Positions 1 through 9,549 are shown, numbered from the stretch's first letter. The stretch is DNA of 64,000 nucleotides from Lachnospiraceae bacterium (GCA_023664345.1 JAMPFQ010000014.1:1879-65878); one strand, 5' to 3'. The notes: generated from the sequence alone by a model not told the origin. Made by a program: numbers and translations.

Positions 1-51
1 CCCCCGGACGCCGTCCCCTTTGCAATCCCCCATATATCTGAAAGAAACCTC

Positions 52-80
52 TTGATTTTTACCAATCACTCTAGTATAGT
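52..80 (+). promoter_or_regulatory. Sigma-A-type promoter upstream of plsX
   Basis: A TTGATT box (52-57) and a TATAGT box (75-80) are separated by exactly 17 bases, ending 31 bases before the plsX start. The spacing and 5/6 matches fit a housekeeping promoter. It would drive plsX-acpP; no FapR-type operator was recognised. Confidence 0.55.
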
Positions 81-111
81 AAATGTAGTGTTGGCGGAAA
101 GGATAGATTTA

Positions 112-1122
112 ATGGCTGAGATGGTAAATGTGGCAGTGGATGCTATGGGTGGAGACAACGCTCCGTCAGAGATCATCAAAGGGGCGGTTGAAGCCGTTAA
201 TGAGGACAAGCGCATCAAGGTATTCCTGGTGGGCAGGGAACCTGTCGTTAAGGAAGAATTAAAACAATACACCTATGATGCTGCCAGGCTGGAGATCGTT
301 CACGCGGAGGAAGTGATCGAGACTGCGGAACCGCCGGTCATGGCAATCCGGAAGAAAAAGGATTCCTCCATTGTAAAGTGCATGAATCTGGTAAAGGAGA
401 GGGAATGTGACGCCCTGGTATCCGCCGGGAGCACGGGAGCCGTGCTGGTGGGCGGACAGGTGATCGTGGGACGTATCCGAGGAGTGGAGAGACCGCCCCT
501 TTCGCCCATCATTCCCAATGTAAAAGGCGTCAGCCTGCTGCTTGACTGCGGGGCTAACGTGGATGCCAGGCCTTCCCAGCTGGTACAGTTTGCCAAGATG
601 GGAAGCGTATATATGGAAAGCGTCATTGGCGTGAAGAATCCCAGAGTGGGCCTTGTGAATATCGGTGCGGAGGAGGAGAAAGGAAACGCTCTGACGAAAG
701 AGACCTATCCCCTGCTGCAGAATTGTCCTGAAATCAACTTTATCGGCAATGTGGAAGCCAGGGACGTTGCTTTCGGGGTGGCGGATGTGCTGGTCTGCGA
801 AGCCTTTGTGGGCAATGTGGTGCTGAAGATGCTGGAGGGCGTGAGCGCCGCCCTTGTGGGGAAGATCAAGGAAGGCATGATGGATTCCCTGAGAAGCAAG
901 ATTGGAGCCCTGCTGGTAAAACCGGCGCTGAAGAAGACCTTAAAGGGGTTCAGCACCGAGGAGTATGGAGGCGCGCCGCTGCTGGGGCTGAACGGCCTTG
1001 TGGTCAAGACGCACGGGAGCAGCAAAGCCATTGAGATCAAAAATTCTATCCTGCAATGCATAGCGTTCAAGGAGCAGAATATAAATGAGAAGATCAAAGA
1101 AAAGATAGTTTTGGAAGACTAA
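112..1122 (+). CDS. plsX: Phosphate acyltransferase PlsX
   Basis: PlsX converts acyl-ACP and phosphate to acyl-phosphate, the acyl donor for PlsY in phosphatidic acid synthesis; it acts at the inner face of the membrane. The protein is about 336 residues, the usual family length, and carries the N-terminal [12 protein letters not shown] signature and a C-terminal YGGAPLLGL motif typical of PlsX. I chose ATG 112 because GGAAAGGA lies 8 bases upstream; ATG 121 is the alternative. A longer reading from TTG 52 would overlap the promoter and is unlikely. It heads a plsX-acpP-rnc-smc-ftsY order known from many Firmicutes, and its partner plsY is at 32406 in this window. Confidence 0.96.
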   Translation: MAEMVNVAVDAMGGDNAPSEIIKGAVEAVNEDKRIKVFLVGREPVVKEELKQYTYDAARLEIVHAEEVIETAEPPVMAIRKKKDSSIVKCMNLVKERECDALVSAGSTGAVLVGGQVIVGRIRGVERPPLSPIIPNVKGVSLLLDCGANVDARPSQLVQFAKMGSVYMESVIGVKNPRVGLVNIGAEEEKGNALTKETYPLLQNCPEINFIGNVEARDVAFGVADVLVCEAFVGNVVLKMLEGVSAALVGKIKEGMMDSLRSKIGALLVKPALKKTLKGFSTEEYGGAPLLGLNGLVVKTHGSSKAIEIKNSILQCIAFKEQNINEKIKEKIVLED

Positions 1123-1150
1123 GAAAACAATCAAGAAAGAAGGAAATGGC

Positions 1151-1381
1151 ATGGAATTTGAAAAGCTGAAAAAAGTAATTGCGGAAGTACTGAACGTGGA
1201 TCCTGAGGAGATCACTATGGAAACGACTTTTATGGACGATCTCGGCGCGGATTCCCTGGATGTGTTCCAGATCATTATGGGGATCGAGGAAGAGTTTGAT
1301 ATCGAGATTCCCGCGGAGAAAGCAGAGAAGATCACCACTGTGGAGGAAGCGGTGGAACTGATCAAGGGCGCTTTGAATTAG
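1151..1381 (+). CDS. acpP: Acyl carrier protein
   Basis: Acyl carrier protein carries growing fatty acyl chains on a 4'-phosphopantetheine arm and gives acyl-ACP to PlsX and other acyltransferases in the cytosol. The 76-residue acidic protein has the canonical GADSLD site with the modified serine at residue 35, and a four-helix ACP pattern. A GAAGGAAA ribosome site sits a few bases before the ATG. It lies 28 bases after plsX and is probably cotranscribed with it. Expression may end in the hairpins that begin 22 bases downstream. Confidence 0.97.
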   Translation: MEFEKLKKVIAEVLNVDPEEITMETTFMDDLGADSLDVFQIIMGIEEEFDIEIPAEKAEKITTVEEAVELIKGALN

Positions 1382-1402
1382 ATTGTTGCCATTATCATAG
1401 TT

Positions 1403-1622
1403 AGGAATTGTCTCAAAATAATTTGTACATTTTGCTTGTCTAAATCTGCACAAATTATTTCGCGACAGTTCCTTACTATTTGCTTTCAATAAGAGCAGTC
1501 CGCTATGCGTACTGCTCCTTTCCTTTGATAGAGTCAATAACCCCGCTGCAAAGCAAAATGTGCTCTTTGAGCACATGGGCATTAACCCTCGCGGCAGAGC
1601 CCTTTGGCTCATTGCCCGCGGA
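1403..1622. repeat. Chain of four intergenic hairpins between acpP and rnc
   Basis: The 266-base gap before rnc holds consecutive inverted repeats. Stem 1 (1403-1473) pairs AGGAATTGTC with GACAGTTCCT and AAATAATTTGT with ACAAATTATTT around a 23-base loop. Stem 2 pairs GAGCAGT (1493-1499) with ACTGCTC (1511-1517). Stem 3 (1558-1576) is ATGTGCTC-TTT-GAGCACAT. Stem 4 (about 1589-1621) pairs CGCGGCAGAGCC with GGCTCATTGCCCGCG. The last arm is shared, in opposite orientation, with repeats near 9411 and 12498. The gap may terminate acpP or process the acpP-rnc transcript; no gene is supported in it. Confidence 0.75.
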
Positions 1623-1647
1623 AAAAAACAGAGATCAGGAGAAAGAG

Positions 1648-2352
1648 ATGCAGGAAGAACATATATTGGAAAAGCTGGAGGATCGGATCGGATATCATTT
1701 TCAGGACAGACAGCTGCTGCAGCAGGCATTGACCCACACTTCCTATACGAATGAGCGGAAGATAAACAAGGTCGCAAGCTACGAGAGACTGGAGTTTCTG
1801 GGGGACGCCGTGCTGGAGCTGATATCCAGCGAGGCCCTTTTCAGACAGAATACGGAACTTTCCGAGGGTGAACTGACGAAACTGCGGGCAGCCATGGTCT
1901 GTGAACCGTCCCTTGCTTTCTGCGCCAGGGATCTGGATCTGGTGCCTTTCATCCGATTGGGAAAAGGTGAACTCTATACCGGCGGCAGGGGGCGTGACAG
2001 CATTTCCGCCGATGTCATGGAGGCGGTGATCGGGGCCATTTATCTGGACGGAGGCATGGAACAGGCCAGGACTTTCATAGAAAACTTCATTATGGCGGAT
2101 CTGGAGGACAAGCAGCTGTTTTACGACAGCAAGAGTACCCTGCAGGAACTGATGCAGGGAAAGCTGAAAAAAGGATTCCGCTATGAACTGCTGGAAGAGA
2201 GCGGGCCGGAACACCATAAATGTTTCCGCGTACAGGTGTGCATGGAAGAAGAGATTCTGGGAGAGGGCACAGGAAAATCAAAGAAAGCAGCAGAGCAGCA
2301 GGCTGCTTATAGGGCGCTGCTATTGCTGAGGGACAGAGGAATATGTATCTAA
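1648..2352 (+). CDS. rnc: Ribonuclease III
   Basis: RNase III cleaves double-stranded RNA in rRNA precursors and structured mRNAs. The 234-residue protein has the catalytic signature ERLEFLGDA at residues 46-54 and a C-terminal double-stranded RNA-binding domain from about residue 158 (STLQELMQ onward). ATG 1648 is preceded by AGGAG six bases away; the open frame extends upstream to 1480 but only across hairpin sequence, so that extension is rejected. The 3' end overlaps smc by 10 bases, which implies translational coupling. The hairpin chain just upstream is a natural candidate substrate for autoregulatory cleavage, but this is inference. Confidence 0.95.
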   Translation: MQEEHILEKLEDRIGYHFQDRQLLQQALTHTSYTNERKINKVASYERLEFLGDAVLELISSEALFRQNTELSEGELTKLRAAMVCEPSLAFCARDLDLVPFIRLGKGELYTGGRGRDSISADVMEAVIGAIYLDGGMEQARTFIENFIMADLEDKQLFYDSKSTLQELMQGKLKKGFRYELLEESGPEHHKCFRVQVCMEEEILGEGTGKSKKAAEQQAAYRALLLLRDRGICI

Positions 2353-5300
2353 AAAGCATAGAAGTACTTGGTTTCAAATCATTTGCAAACAAGATAACAT
2401 TTCAGTTTCACAACGGCATCACAGGGATCGTGGGGCCTAACGGCAGCGGCAAGAGCAATGTGGCCGACGCAGTCCGATGGGTGCTTGGCGAGCAGCGGGT
2501 AAAGCAGCTGCGCGGTGCCAGTATGCAGGATGTCATTTTCTCGGGCACAGAGAACAGAAAGCCCTTGAGTTATGCCTATGTGGCGATCACTCTTGACAAC
2601 GCGGACCATCAGCTTGCCATTGACTTTGATGAGGTGACGGTGGCGCGCCGGATCTACCGTTCCGGAGAAAGTGAATATCTGATCAACGGAAGCCCGTGCA
2701 GGCTGAAAGACGTGAACGAGCTTTTTTACGACACCGGTATCGGCAAGGAGGGATATTCCATCATCGGCCAGGGCCAGATCGACAAGATTCTGAGTGGCAA
2801 GCCAGAGGAGCGCCGGGAACTTTTCGACGAGGCGGCAGGGATCGTAAAATTCAAGCGCCGTAAGGCGGCGGCACAGTCGAAGCTGGAAAATGAGAAGCAG
2901 AACCTGGTCCGCGTCAATGACATCATGTCGGAACTGGAGAAGCAGATCGAGCCTCTGGAGAAGCAGTCGGAAAAAGCCAGGATATTCCTGCGGAAAAGGG
3001 AAGAACTGAAGAAACTGGATATCAATGCGTTCCTGCTGGAAAACGCCCGGTTGAGGGAACAGCTGGAATCTGTTGAGGAGAAATACGGCATAGCAAACGC
3101 CGACCTCTCCGAGGTCAGCGGGAAGTATGAGGGGATCAGGGAGGAATATGAGCGGATCCAGGCGGAGATAGAAAGCCTGGATGAGGCCATCGAACAGGCC
3201 AGGAGCACCCTCACCGATACGGGAATGATGCGCGGCAGATTAGAGGGCGAGATGAATGTCCTGAAAGAGCAGATCAACTCCGCCAAAGGGAATGAGGCGC
3301 ATCTGACCAACCGCCGCAATGCCTTGCAGGAGGAGATCGCCGCCAGGGAGAGAGACAAGGAAACCCTTCTCCAGGAGAAAGGTGAGACCGATGAGGAAGT
3401 CCGTGAGATCACGGAGACGGCCAATGAACTGAAGGAGAAGCTTTCACAGATCCAGGACCAGATCACGGAATTAAATGAGCAGATCGAAGCCGGGAAGAAT
3501 ACCATTATCGGCGAACTGAACCAGCGTGCCACCATCAAGTCCAAGATGGGGCGTTTCGACACCATGATAGAGCAGATCAATATCCGCAGGGCGGAGCTGA
3601 ATTCCAGGCTGCTCCGCGCCAGGTCCGATGAGGCGGCACGGGAGGAGACCATCAAAAAGCTGGAGGACGAGTTTTCCGCCGTCACTGAGGAACTGCGTGT
3701 TATGAACGAGCAGGAAGCCTCCATGGAACTGGAACTGGGGGATATCCGCGAACTGCTGACGAAGACGGATGCCAGGCTGCGGGAGGCCCAGGCGGCGTAT
3801 CATATGGAGAAGTCCAAGCTGGAAGCCCTCTCCAACCTGACCGAGCGGTACGAGGGTTACGGCGGCAGCGTCAAGAAAGTCATGGAACAGAAAGAAAAGA
3901 CCCAAGGCATCATCGGCGTTGTAGCGGATATCATCAAGGTGGAGAAGAAGTATGAGACGGCCATTGAGACGGCTCTGGGCGGCAATATCCAGAACATCGT
4001 CACGGACAACGAGGAGACGGCCAAAAAGATGATCCGGTATCTGAAGGACAATAAGCTGGGCCGTGCTACGTTCCTGCCCCTCACCAGCATCACAAAACCC
4101 CAGGAATTCAGGAATCCGGAGGCGCTGTCCGAAAAGGGCGTGATCGGCATGGCGGATGAACTGGTACGGATCGATGAGAAATACAGGAATGTGGCGAAAT
4201 CCATGCTGGGCCGGATCGTGGTGGTGGACAATGTGGACAATGCGGTAAGGATCGCCAGAAAGTTTGATCACGGCATCCGTATGGTCACGCTGGAGGGGGA
4301 ACTGCTGGTTCCCGGAGGCGCCATCAGCGGAGGTGCCTTTAAGAACAGCAGCAACCTGCTGGGACGGCGCCGTGAGATCGAGGAACTGGAGAAGCATGTG
4401 AAGCAGCTGCTTGCCGCGGTGGACAAGACTAACCGTGAGATCGATGATACCAAGAAGCGGCGCAATAAGCTGCGCATGGATGTGGAGACCGTGAAGACGG
4501 CGATCCAGAGGAAATCCATCGAGCAGAATACCGCCCGATTAAATATCAGCCAGGCCAGGGAACGCATGGAGGAGGAAGAGGAGGGCGTTACCTCCTTAAA
4601 GCTGGAAGAGAAAGAGATCGAAAGCCAGATCCTCGAGATCAGGAATGACAAGGAGACCATACAGAAAGAACTGGCGGACAGCGAGACTCTGGAGAAGAAT
4701 ACCCAGGAGCAGATCCGGCAGTTCCAGAAAGAACTGGAGCAACAGCGGGGATTGGAGACCGGGGCGGCGGCCCAGGTATCCGAATGGGATCTGAAAGTGG
4801 AGAAGATGCGCCAGACCCAGGGGTTCAAGCAGGCCAACGTGGACCGCATCGACGGCGAGATAGAGCGCTCTCAGTCAGAGCTTGCTGAGATATTGGAGGC
4901 TTTGGAAGAGAATGAGCGGGAAGTAGAGCGGAAGCAGCAGAATATATTGGAGATCGAGAAGACCATTTCCGCTTCCTATGATGCCCAGAACGAATCGGAG
5001 ATGAGATTGAAGGAACAGGCTGCCCGCAAGGAAGAACTGGCCGCGCGGCAGAAAAGCTTTTTCCAGAGGCGCGAGGAACTGGCGGAGCGCATGACGGGAC
5101 TGGACAAGGAAGTCTATCGCCTGGGCAGCCAGAAAGAGAAACTGGAGGAGAATCTGGAGACCCATATCAATTATATGTGGGATGAGTATGAGATTACATT
5201 AAGCGATGCATTGTCCGTCCGGGACGAGAGCCTGACGGATCTGTCCGCCATGAAGAAAGATATTTCCTCCCTGAAAGAGCAGATCAAACGTCTGGGTGAT

Positions 5301-5900
5301 GTGAACGTAAATGCCATTGAGGATTTCAAGAATCTGATGGACCGCTTTACGTTCATGAAGACTCAGCATGACGATCTGGTGGAAGCGGAAAAAACGCTGG
5401 AGGGCATCATTGAGGAACTGGATGCCGCCATGAGGAAGCAGTTCACGGAGAAATTCGCGGAGATCACCAAAGAGTTCGACAAGGTGTTCAAGGAACTCTT
5501 CGGCGGCGGAAAGGGAACGCTGGAACTGATGGAGGATGAGGATATCCTGGAGGCGGGAATCCGTATCATCGCCCAGCCCCCTGGGAAGAAGCTGCAGAAC
5601 ATGATGCAGCTTTCCGGCGGGGAGAAAGCGCTGACGGCGATCGCCCTGTTGTTCGCCATCCAGAACCTGAAGCCATCGCCGTTCTGTCTGCTGGATGAGA
5701 TCGAGGCGGCGCTGGATGATTCCAATGTGGGCCGATTCGCGAAATACTTACATAAGCTGACGAAGAACACGCAGTTTATCGTGATCACCCACAGAAGGGG
5801 GACCATGGAGCAGGTGGACAGGCTGTATGGAATCACCATGCAGGAGAAAGGCGTGTCCACGCTGGTAAGCGTCAATCTGATCGACAAGGAATTAGTGTGA
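2343..5900 (+). CDS. smc: Chromosome partition protein SMC
   Basis: SMC is the ATPase subunit of the bacterial condensin that loads at ParB/origin regions with ScpA and ScpB and aligns chromosome arms. The 1185-residue protein is full length: Walker A GPNGSGKSN at 31-39, a long charged coiled coil, a hinge at roughly 500-670 (AIETALGGNIQNIV), a second coiled coil, the ABC signature LSGGEKALTA near 1089 and Walker B CLLDEIEAALDD near 1113. The ATG overlaps the end of rnc. The stop is followed at once by a hairpin cluster rather than directly by ftsY, so smc may end a transcription unit. Confidence 0.97.
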   Translation: MYLKSIEVLGFKSFANKITFQFHNGITGIVGPNGSGKSNVADAVRWVLGEQRVKQLRGASMQDVIFSGTENRKPLSYAYVAITLDNADHQLAIDFDEVTVARRIYRSGESEYLINGSPCRLKDVNELFYDTGIGKEGYSIIGQGQIDKILSGKPEERRELFDEAAGIVKFKRRKAAAQSKLENEKQNLVRVNDIMSELEKQIEPLEKQSEKARIFLRKREELKKLDINAFLLENARLREQLESVEEKYGIANADLSEVSGKYEGIREEYERIQAEIESLDEAIEQARSTLTDTGMMRGRLEGEMNVLKEQINSAKGNEAHLTNRRNALQEEIAARERDKETLLQEKGETDEEVREITETANELKEKLSQIQDQITELNEQIEAGKNTIIGELNQRATIKSKMGRFDTMIEQINIRRAELNSRLLRARSDEAAREETIKKLEDEFSAVTEELRVMNEQEASMELELGDIRELLTKTDARLREAQAAYHMEKSKLEALSNLTERYEGYGGSVKKVMEQKEKTQGIIGVVADIIKVEKKYETAIETALGGNIQNIVTDNEETAKKMIRYLKDNKLGRATFLPLTSITKPQEFRNPEALSEKGVIGMADELVRIDEKYRNVAKSMLGRIVVVDNVDNAVRIARKFDHGIRMVTLEGELLVPGGAISGGAFKNSSNLLGRRREIEELEKHVKQLLAAVDKTNREIDDTKKRRNKLRMDVETVKTAIQRKSIEQNTARLNISQARERMEEEEEGVTSLKLEEKEIESQILEIRNDKETIQKELADSETLEKNTQEQIRQFQKELEQQRGLETGAAAQVSEWDLKVEKMRQTQGFKQANVDRIDGEIERSQSELAEILEALEENEREVERKQQNILEIEKTISASYDAQNESEMRLKEQAARKEELAARQKSFFQRREELAERMTGLDKEVYRLGSQKEKLEENLETHINYMWDEYEITLSDALSVRDESLTDLSAMKKDISSLKEQIKRLGDVNVNAIEDFKNLMDRFTFMKTQHDDLVEAEKTLEGIIEELDAAMRKQFTEKFAEITKEFDKVFKELFGGGKGTLELMEDEDILEAGIRIIAQPPGKKLQNMMQLSGGEKALTAIALLFAIQNLKPSPFCLLDEIEAALDDSNVGRFAKYLHKLTKNTQFIVITHRRGTMEQVDRLYGITMQEKGVSTLVSVNLIDKELV

Positions 5901-6074
5901 AGAGAAGTTCAAATGCTCGCAGCATAGGCAGCTTCGCAAAGAACTTCCAAGTCTGCTTTGCAGACTTTCTTCACACCGAAGAATGCCTCAAATCCGGGCA
6001 TTCTTCATCCGAATTTGAGATTCCGCGGAGAAACTCTAAGTCTCACAAGGAAGAATCGCCGGAGTGATTCTTCC
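5901..6074. repeat. Composite hairpin repeat after smc (copy 1)
   Basis: Perfect stems follow the smc stop: AAGTCTGC-TTT-GCAGACTT (5949-5967), GAAGAATGCC/GGCATTCTTC (5978-6006) and GGAAGAATC/GATTCTTCC (6049-6074). The last stem and the CTAAGTC preceding it recur after plsY (33127-33153) and after the BofC-like gene (47512-47536). The first could act as a terminator because a pyrimidine run follows. The last ends 29 bases before ftsY. Confidence 0.75.
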
Positions 6075-6102
6075 CGGAGTTGAAATGTTATGGAGGGTTG
6101 GT

Positions 6103-7089
6103 ATGAGCGAGGAAAAGAAAGGTTTTTTTGCCAGATTGAAAGCTGGCCTTACCAAGACGAGAAATAATATTGTCAGGGGGATCGATTCCTTATTCAACGG
6201 ATTTTCCGCCATAGACGAGGATTTTTACGAGGAACTGGAAGAGATCCTGATCATGGGGGATATCGGCGTCAACGCCACTGCCGCCATAGTGGAGCGGTTG
6301 AGGGAGCAGGTCAGGGAAAGGCATATCAAGGAACCGATGGAATGCAAGCAGCTTCTCATCGAGAGCATCAAGGAGCAGATGCAGGTGGACGAGACGGCGT
6401 ATACCTTTGAACAGGAGCAGTCCATCATCATGGTGATCGGTGTCAACGGCGTGGGAAAGACCACCACTGTGGGCAAGCTTGCGGGCAAGCTGAAGGCTCA
6501 GGGCAGAAAGGTGCTGATCGCGGCGGCGGATACGTTCCGCGCGGCAGCGGGGGATCAGCTGGCAGAGTGGGCCAGGCGGGCCGATGTGCCCATGATCGGC
6601 GGCAAGGAGGGGGCGGATCCTGCCAGCGTGGTCTACGACGCGGTGAACGCGGCGAAAGCCAGGGGCGTGGATGTGCTTCTGATCGATACGGCGGGCCGTC
6701 TCCATAACAAAAAGAACCTGATGGAAGAACTCCGCAAGATGAACCGTATCATTGACAAGGAATATCCCAATGCCCATCGGGAGAACCTGATCGTACTGGA
6801 CGGCACCACGGGCCAGAACGCCATGGTGCAGGCCAGGGAGTTCGGGCAGGTGGCGCAGCTTACCGGCATCGTGCTGACCAAGATGGACGGCACGGCAAAG
6901 GGCGGCATCGCGGTGGCCATCCAGTCGGAACTCCAGGTGCCGGTGAAATATATCGGCGTGGGTGAGACCATTGATGACCTGCAGAAATTTGACTCCGATG
7001 AATTCGTCAATGCGCTGTTTGACGTAAACCGGGATGAGGATGAGGCGGAGGACGATGAGATCGAACCGCTTTTTCAACATATGGACTAG
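6103..7089 (+). CDS. ftsY: Signal recognition particle receptor FtsY
   Basis: FtsY is the SRP receptor GTPase that docks Ffh-bound ribosomes at the membrane. The protein is 328 residues with a short N-terminal A-region, an NG domain with GVNGVGKTT at about 113-121, AADTFRAAA, DTAGRL and TKMDG motifs, and an acidic C-terminal tail. ATG 6103 follows GGAGGG; the upstream extension to GTG 6064 lies in the hairpin cluster and is rejected. In many relatives ylxM-ffh follows directly, but here five or more unrelated genes separate them (ffh at 13166). Confidence 0.97.
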   Translation: MSEEKKGFFARLKAGLTKTRNNIVRGIDSLFNGFSAIDEDFYEELEEILIMGDIGVNATAAIVERLREQVRERHIKEPMECKQLLIESIKEQMQVDETAYTFEQEQSIIMVIGVNGVGKTTTVGKLAGKLKAQGRKVLIAAADTFRAAAGDQLAEWARRADVPMIGGKEGADPASVVYDAVNAAKARGVDVLLIDTAGRLHNKKNLMEELRKMNRIIDKEYPNAHRENLIVLDGTTGQNAMVQAREFGQVAQLTGIVLTKMDGTAKGGIAVAIQSELQVPVKYIGVGETIDDLQKFDSDEFVNALFDVNRDEDEAEDDEIEPLFQHMD

Positions 7090-7180
7090 CGGATGTACAA
7101 TATAGCTGCCTTATGCCAGGAATGAATATGAAGATCTGGAGAATCAGGAACAGAGTAACCGGGAAAGAAGGATAAGAGCG

Positions 7181-8404
7181 ATGGAAGAGCAAATGCTGAC
7201 ACTGGAAAAATTCGAGGAGGCGTCCGAGGTCGTGAAGAAAGTCACGCTGGAGACGAAGCTGGTCTACAGCGATTTCCTCAGTGCCCAGACCGGAAACAAG
7301 GTCTATTTAAAACCGGAGAACATGCAGTTTACCGGCGCGTATAAATTGAGGGGCGCATACTATAAGATGAGCACCCTGACGGAGGAGGAGAGGGCAAAGG
7401 GCCTGATCACCGCCTCGGCGGGGAACCATGCCCAGGGCGTGGCCTATGCGGCGCAGTGTTACGGCGCGAAAGCCACCATCGTGATGCCCACCACCACGCC
7501 TCTGATCAAAGTGAACCGAACCAAGGGATATGGCGCGGAGGTGGTGCTGTACGGGGATGTGTATGATGAGGCCTGCGCAAGGGCCTATGAACTGGCAAAG
7601 GAGCACGGCTACACGTTTATCCACCCCTTTGACGACCTGGCGGTCGCCACCGGACAGGGCACCATCGCCATGGAGATTGTCAAGGAACTTCCGTTGGTGG
7701 ACTATATCCTGGTCCCTATCGGGGGCGGCGGGCTGGCCACTGGCGTGTCCACCCTGGCAAAACTTTTGAATCCGAAGATCAGGGTGGTCGGCGTGGAACC
7801 TGCGGGGGCAAGCTGTATGCAGGCCTCCTTAAAAGCGGGAAAAGTGACCACGCTGCCCAAAGTGAGCACCATTGCCGACGGCACCGCGGTAAAGACTCCC
7901 GGGGAAAGATTATTCCCCTATATCCAACAGAATCTGGATGATATCATCACCGTGGAAGACCAGGAGCTTGTGGTCGCTTTCCTGGATATGGTGGAAAACC
8001 ACAAGATGGTGGTCGAAAATTCAGGGCTTCTGGCCGTGGCGGCATTAAAGCAGCTGAATGTGAAAGATAAGAAGGTTGTCTGTATCTTGAGCGGCGGCAA
8101 CATGGATGTGATCACCATGTCCTCCGTGGTACAGCAGGGTCTGATCATGAGGGATCGGATCTTTACCGTGTCCGTGCTGCTCCCCGACAAACCGGGTGAA
8201 CTGTGCAGGGTATCCGGCATCATTGCGGGCGTAAACGGAAATGTGATCAAGCTGGAGCATAATCAGTTCGTCTCCATCAACAGAAATGCCGCGGTGGAAC
8301 TGCGGATCACGATGGAGGCCTACGGCACGGAGCATAAGAATCAGATCATGGAAGCGCTGGAAAAGGAAGGCTACAAGCCCAAACAGGTGAGGACGATCAT
8401 GTAA
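7181..8404 (+). CDS. ilvA: Threonine ammonia-lyase (PLP-dependent, ACT-domain)
   Basis: The enzyme deaminates threonine to 2-oxobutyrate with pyridoxal phosphate, feeding isoleucine synthesis or propionate formation. It has 407 residues. The PLP lysine lies in FTGAYKLRGA at K55, the phosphate-binding loop is PIGGGGLATG, and a C-terminal ACT-like domain begins near residue 325 (VLLPDKPGEL). This short architecture matches the TdcB/IlvA class with one ACT domain, so it could be either the biosynthetic or the catabolic type. GAAGGA lies 8 bases before the ATG. A perfect terminator hairpin follows at 8424. No branched-chain genes are nearby to settle the role. Confidence 0.93.
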   Translation: MEEQMLTLEKFEEASEVVKKVTLETKLVYSDFLSAQTGNKVYLKPENMQFTGAYKLRGAYYKMSTLTEEERAKGLITASAGNHAQGVAYAAQCYGAKATIVMPTTTPLIKVNRTKGYGAEVVLYGDVYDEACARAYELAKEHGYTFIHPFDDLAVATGQGTIAMEIVKELPLVDYILVPIGGGGLATGVSTLAKLLNPKIRVVGVEPAGASCMQASLKAGKVTTLPKVSTIADGTAVKTPGERLFPYIQQNLDDIITVEDQELVVAFLDMVENHKMVVENSGLLAVAALKQLNVKDKKVVCILSGGNMDVITMSSVVQQGLIMRDRIFTVSVLLPDKPGELCRVSGIIAGVNGNVIKLEHNQFVSINRNAAVELRITMEAYGTEHKNQIMEALEKEGYKPKQVRTIM

Positions 8405-8423
8405 GATCATGAGTCGGGAAGCT

Positions 8424-8454
8424 GAAATCCGCATATATTATATATGCGGATTTC
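8424..8454. terminator. Intrinsic terminator after ilvA
   Basis: A perfect 14-bp stem, GAAATCCGCATATA with TATATGCGGATTTC, closes over a 3-base loop 20 bases after the ilvA stop. The 3' arm ends in TTTC, followed by TTC, giving a modest T-tract. It separates ilvA from the YitT gene. Confidence 0.8.
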
Positions 8455-8483
8455 TTCAACTATGACACGAAAGGAATATGTTT

Positions 8484-9389
8484 ATGACAATGAGCAGGGA
8501 ACAGGAGAAAGAGATCCTGTATGAGAAAAGAAAGACCGGAAAGAGGATCCTGACAGACTACCTGATCATCACTGCGGCCTCTTTGATCTACGCGGTGGCG
8601 GTCAGCCTGCTGCTGGATCCCAACGCGCTGGCACCGGGCGGCGTCACGGGTATCGCCGTGATATTGAACCGTGCGACCCATGTGGCCACGGGTACCTGGA
8701 TCTTCCTGATTAACATTCCCATCCTGGCGCTGGGAATATGGAAATTTGGCATCCGGTTTATCCTGTCCACCGCCTATGCCACCTTTGCCATCTCTGTTTT
8801 TACCAATCTGCTGAACCGGATCGGGGCGGTCACGGACGACTTGTTCTTGGCAGCGGTAGCGGGGGGCGCACTGATGGCGGTGGCCTTGGGGCTGGTGTTC
8901 AAGACAGGCGCCACTACCGGCGGAATGGACATCATCATCAAGCTGCTGCGGCTGAGATTCCCCCATATGAGGACGGGTTCCCTGTTTCTGATCGCGGATG
9001 CCGTGGTGGTGATCCTGTCCGCTTTTGCCTTTCAGGATATTGAGGCAGCCATGTATGCGGGGCTTGTGGTGGTGATCAATTCCGTCCTGCTGGACGTGGT
9101 GCTCTACGGGCGGGACGGAGCGAAGCTGATCTTCATCATCAGCGACCATCATGAGGCCATCACGAAGCGCATCCTGGAGGAACTGGATATCGGCGTGACC
9201 TATATCTCCGGACAGGGCGCTTACAGCGGCAAGGGAAAGAACGTGATCATGTGCGTCATGAAGAAGCCGCTTTCGCCCAAGGCGGAGGAGATCATCAAGG
9301 AGGAGGATCCGCAGGCTTTCATGATCATCACCAGCGCCACGGAGATATTCGGCGAGGGGTACAAGAGCATTTTCAGCGAGAGGATATAA
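8484..9389 (+). CDS. YitT family integral membrane protein
   Basis: This is a YitT-family protein with N-terminal membrane segments (about residues 20-190) and a soluble C-terminal DUF2179-like domain (about 215-300, IISDHHEAITKRILEEL). The biochemical function of the family is unknown; Firmicute genomes usually carry several paralogues. The glycine-rich APGGVTGIA and TGATTGGMDI loops are typical. Length is about 301 residues. Three in-frame ATGs occur at 8478, 8484 and 8490; GAAAGGA ends at 8475, so 8484 has the best spacing. It stands alone between a terminator and a repeat, with no clue to a partner. Confidence 0.9.
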   Translation: MTMSREQEKEILYEKRKTGKRILTDYLIITAASLIYAVAVSLLLDPNALAPGGVTGIAVILNRATHVATGTWIFLINIPILALGIWKFGIRFILSTAYATFAISVFTNLLNRIGAVTDDLFLAAVAGGALMAVALGLVFKTGATTGGMDIIIKLLRLRFPHMRTGSLFLIADAVVVILSAFAFQDIEAAMYAGLVVVINSVLLDVVLYGRDGAKLIFIISDHHEAITKRILEELDIGVTYISGQGAYSGKGKNVIMCVMKKPLSPKAEEIIKEEDPQAFMIITSATEIFGEGYKSIFSERI

Positions 9390-9401
9390 GGAAAACTGCT
9401 T

Positions 9402-9441
9402 GATTCCCGCGGGCAATGAGCCACCAGTCCAAGGAATCATG
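9402..9441 (+). repeat. Dispersed palindromic repeat, half copy
   Basis: The segment GCGGGCAATGAGCCA plus AGTCCA(A/G)GGAATCATGA matches the left half of the 72-bp palindrome at 12491-12562. GATTCC and GGAATC at its ends can pair as a small hairpin. It follows the YitT gene by 12 bases. The same 15-base core occurs inverted at 1606-1621. Confidence 0.7.
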
Positions 9442-9549
9442 AAAGCGTGACGGGAACTGCAGTGAAGCAAGCGCTAATCTGGAGATAGCAGGCGGACTGA
9501 ACCAGAAAGCAGGAAAATTTAAACTCTGACAGGGATGTTAAGGGACAGA

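Noticed and set aside
1480..1647. N-terminal extension of RNase III from an upstream start
   Set aside because: The added residues come from the hairpin chain, do not resemble RNase III, and ATG 1648 has an AGGAG site.
2726..3724. Serine/phenylalanine-rich minus-strand open frame of 332 codons opposite smc
   Set aside because: It is the antisense of coiled-coil codons (GAG/AAG give CTC/CTT), a common artefact.
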